Assembly: GCF_018531465.1 (NCBI RefSeq)
Contig: NZ_JAHDTF010000044.1
Span: forward strand, 19,758-83,757
Reading direction: 5' to 3'
From: Sphaerisporangium fuscum
GTDB lineage: Bacteria; Actinomycetota; Actinomycetes; Streptosporangiales; Streptosporangiaceae
DNA length: 64,000 bases
Position numbers and translations under genes: made by a program. Shown here piece after piece: positions 9,021 through 16,572 of the stretch. Below the pieces are notes generated by a model. That model had not been told where the DNA came from. It ran no database searches and saw only the letters and a program-made list of their open reading frames with translations. The stretch's first letter is position 1. The number at the start of each line of letters is the position of its first letter.

Positions 9021-9296
9021 GCCAGCACCCCCACGCCCCAGCACATGGAGCGACAACTCGTAAATTTAGTGAGATAGCGTCACATTTTACGCGTACTCCC
9101 CTGCCAACATCGCACCAGGTGGCGATGACGGACCCGTTAGCCCGGCGTGACGGCGAGGTGACGACCTGCGGCGAGATGGCGTGAACGACCACTTCGCCCT
9201 TGCCCGGCCCGCGCCGTCCGGGCCCCGGTGCGCCCGGGGAGCGTTCGCACTGACTGGCAACGACCGAGGTGGACGCCTGATTCCCGGATGACGGAC

Positions 9297-9325
9297 GACC
9301 TCTTCGCCCAATCGGAGAAGAGGCC
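9297..9325 (-). terminator. Hairpin terminator of glnA2
   Basis: GACCTCTTC and GAAGAGGCC form a 9-bp stem (one mismatch) around an 11-nt loop, 12 bp downstream of the glnA2 stop. No long U-run follows, as is common in high-GC actinobacteria. Confidence 0.55.
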
Positions 9326-9336
9326 GCCCGGAAGAC

Positions 9337-10698
9337 CTACAGCACCGGCAGGTAGCGGCCGAGCTCGAACTCGGTGACCTGGCGGCGGTACTCGTGCCAC
9401 TCGGCGCGCTTGTTGCGCAGGAAGTAGTCGAAGACGTGCTCCCCGAGGGTCTCGGCGACCAGTTCGCTGCGCTCCATGGTGGTGATCGCCTCGTCGAGGC
9501 TCTGCGGCAGCGGCTCGATGCCGAGGGCGCGCCGCTCGGCGCTGGTCAGCGCCCACACATCGTCCTCGGCGCCGGGGGGCATCTCGTACCCGCCCTCGAT
9601 GCCCTTCAGGCCGGCGGCGAGGATCACCGCGTAGGCCAGGTAGGGGTTGCAGGCGGAGTCGAGCGACCGGAACTCCACGCGCGTGGAGCCGCCCTTGTGG
9701 GGCTTGTACATCGGGACGCGCACCAGCGCCGACCTGTTGTTGTGGCCCCAGCTGATGTAGCTCGGCGCCTCGCCGCCGAGCCCCGCGATGGCCTCGGCGC
9801 CGCCCCACAGCCGCTTGTAGGAGTTGACCCACTGATTGCAGACGGCGGTGATCTCGGCGGCGTGCTTCAGCAGGCCGGCGATGAACGAGCGGCCGATCTT
9901 GGAGAGCTGGTACTCGGCGCCGGGCTCGTAGAAGGCGTTGCGGTCGCCCTCGAACAGCGACATGTGGGTGTGCATGCCGGAGCCGGGGTACTCGGTGAAG
10001 GGCTTGGGCATGAACGACGCCCAGACGCCCTGCTCCAGCGCGACCTCCTTCATCACCAGCCGGAAGGTCATGATGTTGTCGGCGGTGGTGAGCGCGTCGG
10101 CGTACCGCAGGTCGATCTCCTGCTGGCCGGGGGCGCCCTCGTGGTGGCTGAACTCCACCGAGATGCCCATGGCCTCGAGCATCATGATCGCGTTGCGGCG
10201 GAAGTCGTGGCCGGAGCTGTGCGGGGTGTGGTCGAAGTAGCCGCCGGAGTCGATGGGGACGGGCCTGCGGCCCTCTTCGGGGCGCTCCTTCAGCAGGAAG
10301 AACTCCACCTCGGGGTGGGTGTAGAAGGTGAAGCCCATGTCGGCGGCCTTGGCGAGCGTGCGCTTGAGCACCCAGCGCGGGTCGGCGTGGGAGGGCGAGC
10401 CGTCGGGCATGAGGATGTCGCAGAACATGCGCGCCGCGCCCGGCGTCTCGCTGCGCCACGGCAGGATCTGGAACGTGCCGGGGTCGGGCTTGGCCAGCAT
10501 GTCGGACTCGTGGACCCGGGCGAAGCCCTCGATGGCCGACCCGTCGAAGCCGATGCCCTCGGCGAAGGCCCCCTCGAGCTCGGCAGGGGCGATCGCCACC
10601 GATTTGAGGAACCCGAGGACGTCGGTGAACCACAAACGGATGAACCGGATGTCGCGCTCTTCCAGTGTGCGGAGCACGAACTCCTGCTGGCGGTCCAA
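9337..10698 (-). CDS. glnA2: Glutamine synthetase-like enzyme GlnA2
   Basis: A 453-residue type I glutamine synthetase fold protein that aligns almost end to end, from memory, with M. tuberculosis GlnA2 (446 residues): VLRTLEERDIRFIRLWFTDV, GFDGSAIEGFARV, HPEVEFFLL, MHTHMSLFEGD and NRSALVRVP are all present. The usual reaction is ATP-dependent ligation of ammonia to glutamate; the Streptomyces orthologue has been reported as a gamma-glutamylpolyamine synthetase, so the substrate is uncertain. The adenylylation tyrosine region reads GIEPLP, with Ile where M. tuberculosis GlnA2 has GYRELP, so regulation by adenylylation is unlikely. I chose the TTG start because AAGGGGA lies just upstream and it gives the family N-terminus (DRQQEF). 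A GlnR-like box lies about 110 bp upstream. Confidence 0.9.
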   Translation of the reverse strand: MDRQQEFVLRTLEERDIRFIRLWFTDVLGFLKSVAIAPAELEGAFAEGIGFDGSAIEGFARVHESDMLAKPDPGTFQILPWRSETPGAARMFCDILMPDGSPSHADPRWVLKRTLAKAADMGFTFYTHPEVEFFLLKERPEEGRRPVPIDSGGYFDHTPHSSGHDFRRNAIMMLEAMGISVEFSHHEGAPGQQEIDLRYADALTTADNIMTFRLVMKEVALEQGVWASFMPKPFTEYPGSGMHTHMSLFEGDRNAFYEPGAEYQLSKIGRSFIAGLLKHAAEITAVCNQWVNSYKRLWGGAEAIAGLGGEAPSYISWGHNNRSALVRVPMYKPHKGGSTRVEFRSLDSACNPYLAYAVILAAGLKGIEGGYEMPPGAEDDVWALTSAERRALGIEPLPQSLDEAITTMERSELVAETLGEHVFDYFLRNKRAEWHEYRRQVTEFELGRYLPVL

Positions 10699-10806
10699 GG
10701 CATCCCCTTCTGCCGGACGGTGATCGGACACCATCGTCGTCGCGCTGAGCCATTCTCTGAGTCGGCGGAAGACATGTCTGGTCTTCTACCAGTCTGCCCG
10801 CTTGGT

Positions 10807-10822
10807 GTTTCGGACACGTTAC
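10807..10822 (-). promoter_or_regulatory. Candidate GlnR box upstream of glnA2
   Basis: Read on the glnA2 strand this is GTAAC-GTGTCC-GAAAC, an exact fit to the actinobacterial GlnR half-box pattern GTnAC-n6-GaAAC. It is one a-b pair; no second pair at the usual spacing was seen. It sits 109 bp above the chosen glnA2 start and about 175 bp above the divergent expansin gene. Confidence 0.5.
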
Positions 10823-10996
10823 GCGGGAGAGCAGCTCCGCGCACAACTCCGCTCACCCGACACGGCAACATGCCCTCCGACCTGGGCGTCTGCCCGACAT
10901 CGCGGCGTGAATCACCGGAACAGGCCATCATCACGTAATGTGACACCATGATATCGCAGCGTGTTCGTCAAGCCTGACGTGGGCGAGGGGGAGGCC

Positions 10997-12076
10997 ATGA
11001 ACACGGATCGGCGGCAGCGCCTGGCGTGGGGCGTGTCGATGGCGACGGCGCTCGCGCTCCTGGCGCTCGGCGCCCGCGCCGGCAAGGACGCCGCCTGCGC
11101 CGCCACGGGAGCCGGAGCGTCCGGGCTCCGCAGGCACGACGACGCCTGGCCGGGCGGCGGCGACTGCTCGCTCGCGGGAGCGGTGATCGGCGACCTGGTC
11201 GCGGCGGTCTCGACCGAGGAGTACGCCGGCTCGGCCGCCTGCGGGGCCTATCTCGACGTCTCCGGTCCGCAAGGCACGGTGCGGGTGCAGGTGACCGGCC
11301 GGTGCGAGACGTGCGACCCGGGCGAGCTCGACCTGAGCCGCTCCGCCTTCGCGCGGGTCGCCGGGCCCGTCGGGAGGCTCGTGCGGGTCACCTACCACAC
11401 GGTGCGCAATCCCGAGGTCGCGCAGCCGGTGGGCTTCCGGCTCAAGAGGGGCTCCTCCGCGCGCTGGCTGGCCATCCAGGCCGTCGACCACGGCAATCCC
11501 CTGCGGCGGCTGGAGATCCTCCGCTCCGGCCACTGGCAGGCCCTGTCCCGCCGGTCCGACAACTACTGGGTGGCCGCCGAGGGCGCCGGCCCCGGGCCGT
11601 ACACCGTGCGCCTCACCGACGTGTACGGCCAGCGGCTGGTCGTGGGCGGTCTGCTGCTGGCCCCCGGGGATCTCCAGCGCACCTCGCGCCGGCTGTACCG
11701 CACGGGGCAGCCACCGGCCGCCCGCATGGCGACGCCGCCCTCCTCTCCGGCCGCCCACGTACCACCGCCGCCTTCCTCCCCGGCCGCCGGCACACCGGGG
11801 AAAGGGGTGGAGGGGGCCTCCGCGCACAGTGCCCGCCACGAGGCCGGCCGGGTCCCCGGGCGTGGCCCCGCCCGCGCGAGCTCCTCGAAGGAGGCCGGGC
11901 CGCGGCCGTCCGCCTCGCGGGGCGGGGCGTCCGCCTCGCGGGGCGGGGCGTCCGGCGAGCCGCCGGCGAGTCCCTCGCCGACGCCCGAGAAGTCCGGCAG
12001 CGCGGTCTCGGGGCACGACGGCGCCGAGGGCCCGCCGCTGGCCGCGCTCCCCTCGGCCCGCCCCTTCTTCTGCTGA
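10997..12076 (+). CDS. Secreted bacterial expansin-like protein (DPBB plus CBM63-like domain)
   Basis: A 359-residue exported protein. After a signal peptide (basic start, then SMATALALLALGARA) comes a double-psi beta-barrel domain with GSAACGAYLDV, GRCETCDPGELDLS and SAFARV; Asp112 in GELDLS corresponds to the Asp needed for cell-wall loosening in B. subtilis EXLX1. The following domain has WLAIQAVDHGNPLRRLEI and GPYTVRLTDVYGQ, typical of the expansin cellulose-binding domain. About 120 residues of Pro/Ser/Ala-rich tail follow, containing a duplicated 21-bp segment. Expansins loosen cellulose or peptidoglycan without hydrolysis. The start was placed at the ATG after GAGGGGGAGG rather than at an earlier GTG. 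It is divergent from glnA2 and almost abuts the convergent ArsR gene. Confidence 0.85.
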   Translation: MNTDRRQRLAWGVSMATALALLALGARAGKDAACAATGAGASGLRRHDDAWPGGGDCSLAGAVIGDLVAAVSTEEYAGSAACGAYLDVSGPQGTVRVQVTGRCETCDPGELDLSRSAFARVAGPVGRLVRVTYHTVRNPEVAQPVGFRLKRGSSARWLAIQAVDHGNPLRRLEILRSGHWQALSRRSDNYWVAAEGAGPGPYTVRLTDVYGQRLVVGGLLLAPGDLQRTSRRLYRTGQPPAARMATPPSSPAAHVPPPPSSPAAGTPGKGVEGASAHSARHEAGRVPGRGPARASSSKEAGPRPSASRGGASASRGGASGEPPASPSPTPEKSGSAVSGHDGAEGPPLAALPSARPFFC

Positions 12077-12084
12077 GGCGGGTT

Positions 12085-13047
12085 TCAGGAGCCGCCGACC
12101 AGGGCGTCCCCGGTGGCCGTGCGCTGGTAGAGCACCTCGCGGCCGAGCCGCCTGCGGGTGACCAGGCCGTTGCCGCCGAGCACCGAAAGGTGCTGGGAGA
12201 CCGCGCCGGGGGTCAGCGACACCCGCCTGGCCAGGGCCGTGGTGGAGGCGGGCTCGCGGAGGGCGAGCAGCAGTTGTGCGCGCGTCCTGCCGATCAGCGC
12301 GGCGAGCGCGCCGGGGGCGGGCGGCGGGCCGGCGTCCCAGACGGTGCCCACACCGTGCGCCGGGTAGACGAGCATGGGCTGGTACGGCTCGATCATGACG
12401 GCGATCTCGGGCCAGCGGAACACGCTCGGCACCAGCAGCAGCCCGTCGCCGCCGATCTCCCCGGAGTGGTCGTAGCTGCCCCGGGTGAAGAGCCGGTCCC
12501 CCTTCCAGCTCACGGAGGGGTGCAGGTCGGCGAACAGCTCCCTGGCGCCGCCGGCGGCCAGCCGCCTGGTGCGCCGCATCACGTCGGCCTCCAGCAGGCC
12601 GTAAACCCGCGGCCAGAATTCGGCGAGCGCCAGCTCCCAGTAGGCGGCGAGGGTGGCCGTCACCCGCTCGATCCCCGCGACCGGGTCGGCCTGGAACCGG
12701 GCGACGGCCCGCCGGTCGCCCGTCATCGCCCATCCGGCCTCCTCGGCCGCCCGGGCGGGCGGCGTCCGCCGTACCCTGTCGAGTTCGGCGGTGAAGTCGG
12801 GCAGCAGGGTGTCCGGGGGCGGGGTGAGGAAGTCGGGCATGTAGCCGCGCGCGGGCACCAGGGCGAACAGCTCCGACAGGTCGATCGCGCCGAGCCGGGG
12901 CCGTACGGCGCGCAGCCAGGGCAGGTGAAGGGAGTGGCGCGCGGGGACCTGCAGCACCCGCAGGCTCGCGACCAGCTCCCACAGCGGTGAGAAGGCGAAG
13001 CGGAGCCGGGCCAGGTCGTCGGCCCCGAACCGCCACTGGATCCCCAC
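12085..13047 (-). CDS. ArsR-family regulator with DUF5937-like N-terminal domain
   Basis: A 320-residue regulator. The C-terminus carries a winged helix of ArsR type (ASTTALARRVSLTPGAVSQH, then LSVLGGNGLVTRRRLGREVL). The N-terminal 230 residues (WRFGADDLARLRFAFSPLWE, DLHPSVSWKGDRLF) fit the DUF5937 region common in actinobacterial ArsR-like repressors. No metal-binding CxC motif is visible, so it probably does not sense arsenic. The start is a GTG giving VGIQWRFGADDL, where homologues begin. It is divergent from an MFS gene 72 bp away, with a perfect 7-bp inverted repeat between them. It probably represses that transporter and itself. Confidence 0.8.
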   Translation of the reverse strand: MGIQWRFGADDLARLRFAFSPLWELVASLRVLQVPARHSLHLPWLRAVRPRLGAIDLSELFALVPARGYMPDFLTPPPDTLLPDFTAELDRVRRTPPARAAEEAGWAMTGDRRAVARFQADPVAGIERVTATLAAYWELALAEFWPRVYGLLEADVMRRTRRLAAGGARELFADLHPSVSWKGDRLFTRGSYDHSGEIGGDGLLLVPSVFRWPEIAVMIEPYQPMLVYPAHGVGTVWDAGPPPAPGALAALIGRTRAQLLLALREPASTTALARRVSLTPGAVSQHLSVLGGNGLVTRRRLGREVLYQRTATGDALVGGS

Positions 13048-13061
13048 CCGCGCCCCCGAGG

Positions 13062-13079
13062 TTTTAGCCAGAGCTAAAA
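13062..13079. promoter_or_regulatory. Palindromic operator between arsR-like and MFS genes
   Basis: TTTTAGC-CAGA-GCTAAAA: perfect 7-bp arms around 4 bp, 14 bp from the regulator start and about 40 bp from the transporter start. It is markedly AT-rich for this genome and is the natural candidate site for the divergently encoded ArsR-type repressor. Confidence 0.6.
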
Positions 13080-13119
13080 GATTGGCACGAGCGCGGGACA
13101 ATGTCCAAAAGTGGTGCCC

Positions 13120-14325
13120 GTGACCAGCGCAACCACCACCAAACCCTCCCTCCTGCAGTCTCGCGTCGGCGGCCTCCCCCGGGCGTTCTGGGTGCTCTTC
13201 GGCGGCACCTTCGTCAACCGGCTCGGCACCATGGTCGAGCCCTTCATCGGCGTGTACCTGACCCAGGCGCGGCACATGCCGCTCGCGACGGCCGGGGTGG
13301 TCATGGCGGTGTTCGGCGTCGGCTCGCTGCTGTCGCAGCTGGTGGCGGGCTGGCTGGCCGACCACATCGGCCGCAGGGCGACCCTGACGGGCGGCATGGT
13401 CGCGACGGCCGCCGCGATGATCGTCCTCGGGTACAGCACGTCGCTGCCCGCGATCGTCGCCGTGATGGCGGTGCTGGGCCTGGTGGTCGACGCCTACCGG
13501 CCCGCGTCCCAGGCCATGGTGACCGACCTCATCTCGCCGGACGACCGGCCCAGGGCGTTCGGCCTGCTGTTCTGGGCGATCAACATGGGGTTCGCCGTCG
13601 CGATGGTCGCGGGCGGCTGGCTGGCCCAGTCCGGTTTCACCTGGTTGTTCTGGATCGACGCCCTGACCTCGCTGGCCTTCGGCCTGCTGGTGTGGCGGGC
13701 GGTGCCCGAGACCCGGCCCGAGAAGAACGGCCACGAGGGCGGCGGCTTCGCCGAGGTGCTGAAGGACCGGCTGATGGTGGCGTACGTGCTGTTCAGCCTG
13801 CTGTACACCTTCGTCTACCTCCAGGCGTTCACCACGATGCCGCTCGCGGTGACCGGCCAGGGCCTGCCCACCACGTCGTACGGCGTGGCCATGGCGGTCA
13901 ACGGGCTGCTGATCGTCCTCGTCCAGCCCCTGATCAGCCCGTGGCTGAGCAAGCGCGACCCCAGCCTGATGCTGGCGATCGGCATGGCCGTGGTGGGCGT
14001 GGGGTTCGCGCTGACGGCACTGGTGTCCACCACCGCCGGGTACGCCGCCACCGTCGCCGTCTGGTCCATCGGCGAGGTCCTCACGGCGGGCATGGCCGGG
14101 GCGGTCGTCGCCGCGCTCGCCCCGGCGCACCTGCGCGGCCGGTACAGCGGGCTGTACGGTTTCGCCTGGTCGGTCGGCGGGCTGCTCGCGCCGCTGATCG
14201 GCACCCGGCTGCTGGCGTCCGGCCAGGTGGTCCTGTGGCTGACGGTGGGCGCGATGGGCCTGCTCGGGGCCCTCGGTCAGCTCGCGATCGCCCCGGCGGT
14301 GCGCCGACGCTCGGCCGCCGGGTGA
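13120..14325 (+). CDS. Major facilitator superfamily transporter
   Basis: A roughly 401-residue, 12-helix MFS permease. The loop after helix 2 reads GWLADHIGRRATL, the family G-x-x-x-D-x-x-G-R-R motif. Helix 1 begins FWVLFGGTFVNRLGTMVEPF. It resembles drug or small-molecule exporters of the DHA1 type; no substrate can be assigned. Three in-frame GTG codons occur within 10 bp at the start; I used the third (MTSATTTKPS), and none has a clear Shine-Dalgarno sequence, so a leaderless mRNA is possible. It probably answers to the divergent ArsR-type regulator. Confidence 0.8.
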   Translation: MTSATTTKPSLLQSRVGGLPRAFWVLFGGTFVNRLGTMVEPFIGVYLTQARHMPLATAGVVMAVFGVGSLLSQLVAGWLADHIGRRATLTGGMVATAAAMIVLGYSTSLPAIVAVMAVLGLVVDAYRPASQAMVTDLISPDDRPRAFGLLFWAINMGFAVAMVAGGWLAQSGFTWLFWIDALTSLAFGLLVWRAVPETRPEKNGHEGGGFAEVLKDRLMVAYVLFSLLYTFVYLQAFTTMPLAVTGQGLPTTSYGVAMAVNGLLIVLVQPLISPWLSKRDPSLMLAIGMAVVGVGFALTALVSTTAGYAATVAVWSIGEVLTAGMAGAVVAALAPAHLRGRYSGLYGFAWSVGGLLAPLIGTRLLASGQVVLWLTVGAMGLLGALGQLAIAPAVRRRSAAG

Positions 14326-14421
14326 GCACCTTTCCCAAAATGTCACCCTTCGGCGCACCGTAACCCTCTGCCGCCGCCCGGAAACCTGCGCTACCGTCCC
14401 CGGTCGGGGAGGGAAGCGGGG

Positions 14422-16389
14422 ATGGTCAAGATCACTGGGCCGCGGGTGGCGGCCACCGCCGCGGCGGCGTGGTCGCCGCTGCTCGTCATCGCCGCCATGA
14501 GCCTCTACGTCGGGCTGCCGCCCGAGTGGCGCCCCCGTCCTCCGGCCACCCCCGACACGGGCGCCGGCCTGATGTTCCCCGTGGTGGGCGCCTTCCTGGT
14601 CTACCAGCGGCCCCGCCTGAGCATGGCCTGGCTGATGTGCGCCGGCGGCCTGGCGGCCGGGATCAGCCAGTTCTGCGGCATGCTGATGTTCCGCATGGCC
14701 GCGGACGGGCACCTGGTCGCCGCCGGTCACCTGCGATACGTCAACCTGGTCGGCTGGGCGGTGTCCGGCGTATCCCTGGCCATGCTGCTGCCGCTGCTCT
14801 CCCCCGACGGCAGGCTCCCCTCCCGCCGCTGGTGGCCGGTCGCCGCGCTCGGCGTCCTGTCGATCTCCGTCGAGCTCGTACGGCAGATCGTCCGGCCGGC
14901 GCCGCACCCGAACCCCCGGCCCGCCCTCATCCCGAACCCCCTGGCGATCGAGGCGCTGCGTCCCTACGGCGACGTGATCAGCGCGGTCGCGTGGGTGGGC
15001 ATCATCGCGGCGGTCGCCCTGGCGATGCTGTCCCTGGTCGCGCGGTTCCACCGCTCCGGCCCCGAGGGCCGGCGCCAGATCGCCTGGCCGCTGCTGGCCT
15101 TCGCGGTGTACGTGCTGTTCCTGCTGTTCGGCCCGGGCATGTGGCCGATGGCGGCGGTCTGGGCGGCCGTGGTGCCCGTGGCGATCGCCTTCTCGGTGAT
15201 GCGTTACCGGCTCTACGGGATCGACACGATCGTCAGCCGGGCCTTCGTCGCCGCCGGGATCCTCGCGGTCGTCAGCGCGGTCTACTTCGGCATCGGCGCC
15301 CTCGCGGGCCTGGTGGTCTCCGAGCAGCACCAGATCGGCGGGCTGGTCGCGGCGCTGTTCACCGGCGCGTTCTTCCAGCCGTTGCGGCGCTGGCTGCAGC
15401 GGCTGGTCGACCGCATGCTGTACGGCAGCGTCGGCGACCCGCGGCTGCTGGCCGAGCGCCTCACCCAGGAGGTACGCCGGGCCGACCCGTCCAGGGCCCT
15501 GTCGTCGGTGGTGAGGGTGCTGCGCGACGGGCTCGCCGTCGAGGGCGCGGCCGTGGAGGTGGTCGACGGCAAACCGGGGTACGTCGAGAACGGCGAGGTG
15601 GGCGACTCCCCCAGGCAGATCCCGCTGGAGTGGCACGGGGAGACCGTCGGCCGTCTGCTGCTGGGGCGCCCCGGGGCCCGGCGGTTCCCCGCCGCGCACG
15701 ACGAGCGGGTGCTCGCCACCCTCGTCCCGTACGCCGCGGACGTGGCGCACGCGGTGCGCATGGCCGCCGACCTGCAGCGTTCCCGTGAACGGATCCTCGC
15801 CGCGCGCGAGGAGGAACGCCGGCGCCTGCGCCGCGACCTGCACGACGGCCTCGGGCAGACGCTCTCCAGCATGGCCATGACGATCAACATGGCGCGCAGC
15901 AGCCTGAAGAAGTCCCCCGACTCCGCCGACACGCTGCTGCGCGACCTGCGCACCGGCATGGACGCGGTGTCCGGCGACATCAGGCAGCTGGTGTACGGGC
16001 TGCGCCCGCCCGCGCTCGACGACCTCGGGCTCGGCGGCGCCGTGCGCGCCCTCGCCGGCGAGGGGCCGCCCGCCACGACGGTGCGGGTGACGGGCGAGCT
16101 GGACGGATTGCCCGCGGCCGTGGAGGTCGCGGCGTACCGGATCGTGCAGGAGGCGCTCACCAACGTCCGGCGGCACGCGCACGCCGAGAAGGCCGCCATC
16201 ACGATCGAGCGAGGCGAGGACGCGCTGCGGGTCCGCGTCGAGGACGACGGCGCCGGGCTCCCCGGCCGCCCCCGCGCGGGGGTCGGGCTGGCGTCCATGC
16301 GGGAGCGGGCGGCCGAGCTCGGCGGCACCTGCGTAGCGACCCCCGCCCCCGGTGGCGGCACCATGGTGGAGGCCGTCCTCCCGCTGTGA
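14422..16389 (+). CDS. Orphan NarL/DesK-type sensor histidine kinase
   Basis: A 655-residue membrane kinase. The N-terminal 300 residues hold seven to eight hydrophobic segments; a GAF-like region follows (about 320-440); then a HisKA_3 dimerisation helix with RRDLHDGLGQTLSSMAMTIN, placing the phospho-acceptor His at about residue 474, and a HATPase domain (VQEALTNVRRHAHA, VEDDGAGLPG, GVGLASMRERAAELGG). The start ATG follows GGGAGGGAAG. No response regulator lies next to it: the flanking genes are an MFS permease and nadE. Its partner must be elsewhere. Confidence 0.85.
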   Translation: MVKITGPRVAATAAAAWSPLLVIAAMSLYVGLPPEWRPRPPATPDTGAGLMFPVVGAFLVYQRPRLSMAWLMCAGGLAAGISQFCGMLMFRMAADGHLVAAGHLRYVNLVGWAVSGVSLAMLLPLLSPDGRLPSRRWWPVAALGVLSISVELVRQIVRPAPHPNPRPALIPNPLAIEALRPYGDVISAVAWVGIIAAVALAMLSLVARFHRSGPEGRRQIAWPLLAFAVYVLFLLFGPGMWPMAAVWAAVVPVAIAFSVMRYRLYGIDTIVSRAFVAAGILAVVSAVYFGIGALAGLVVSEQHQIGGLVAALFTGAFFQPLRRWLQRLVDRMLYGSVGDPRLLAERLTQEVRRADPSRALSSVVRVLRDGLAVEGAAVEVVDGKPGYVENGEVGDSPRQIPLEWHGETVGRLLLGRPGARRFPAAHDERVLATLVPYAADVAHAVRMAADLQRSRERILAAREEERRRLRRDLHDGLGQTLSSMAMTINMARSSLKKSPDSADTLLRDLRTGMDAVSGDIRQLVYGLRPPALDDLGLGGAVRALAGEGPPATTVRVTGELDGLPAAVEVAAYRIVQEALTNVRRHAHAEKAAITIERGEDALRVRVEDDGAGLPGRPRAGVGLASMRERAAELGGTCVATPAPGGGTMVEAVLPL

Positions 16390-16572
16390 CCGGCATCCCC
16401 GTGCGGACCCTCCCCTCCCCTCCATCTCCTGTGCGCCTCGGCTGCCCGTCAGGGCGGGCGGAACAGGCTGGGGCTCCTGGTTTTCCACAGGCGAGGGCGG
16501 ATAGCCGTTCTTCATCCACAGGAGGCGATCCAGCCCGTTCGCCTCGTGACCTCCGCACGTAAGGTGGAGACC

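Noticed and set aside
9394..10938. A 514-codon plus-strand frame opposite glnA2
   Set aside because: Antisense to a clear glutamine synthetase-family gene; no domain recognisable.
16481..16520. Two DnaA-box-like nonamers (TTTTCCACA and TCATCCACA) upstream of nadE
   Set aside because: Two imperfect boxes do not make an origin and no dnaA, dnaN or gyrase genes are near. At most a DnaA regulatory site.
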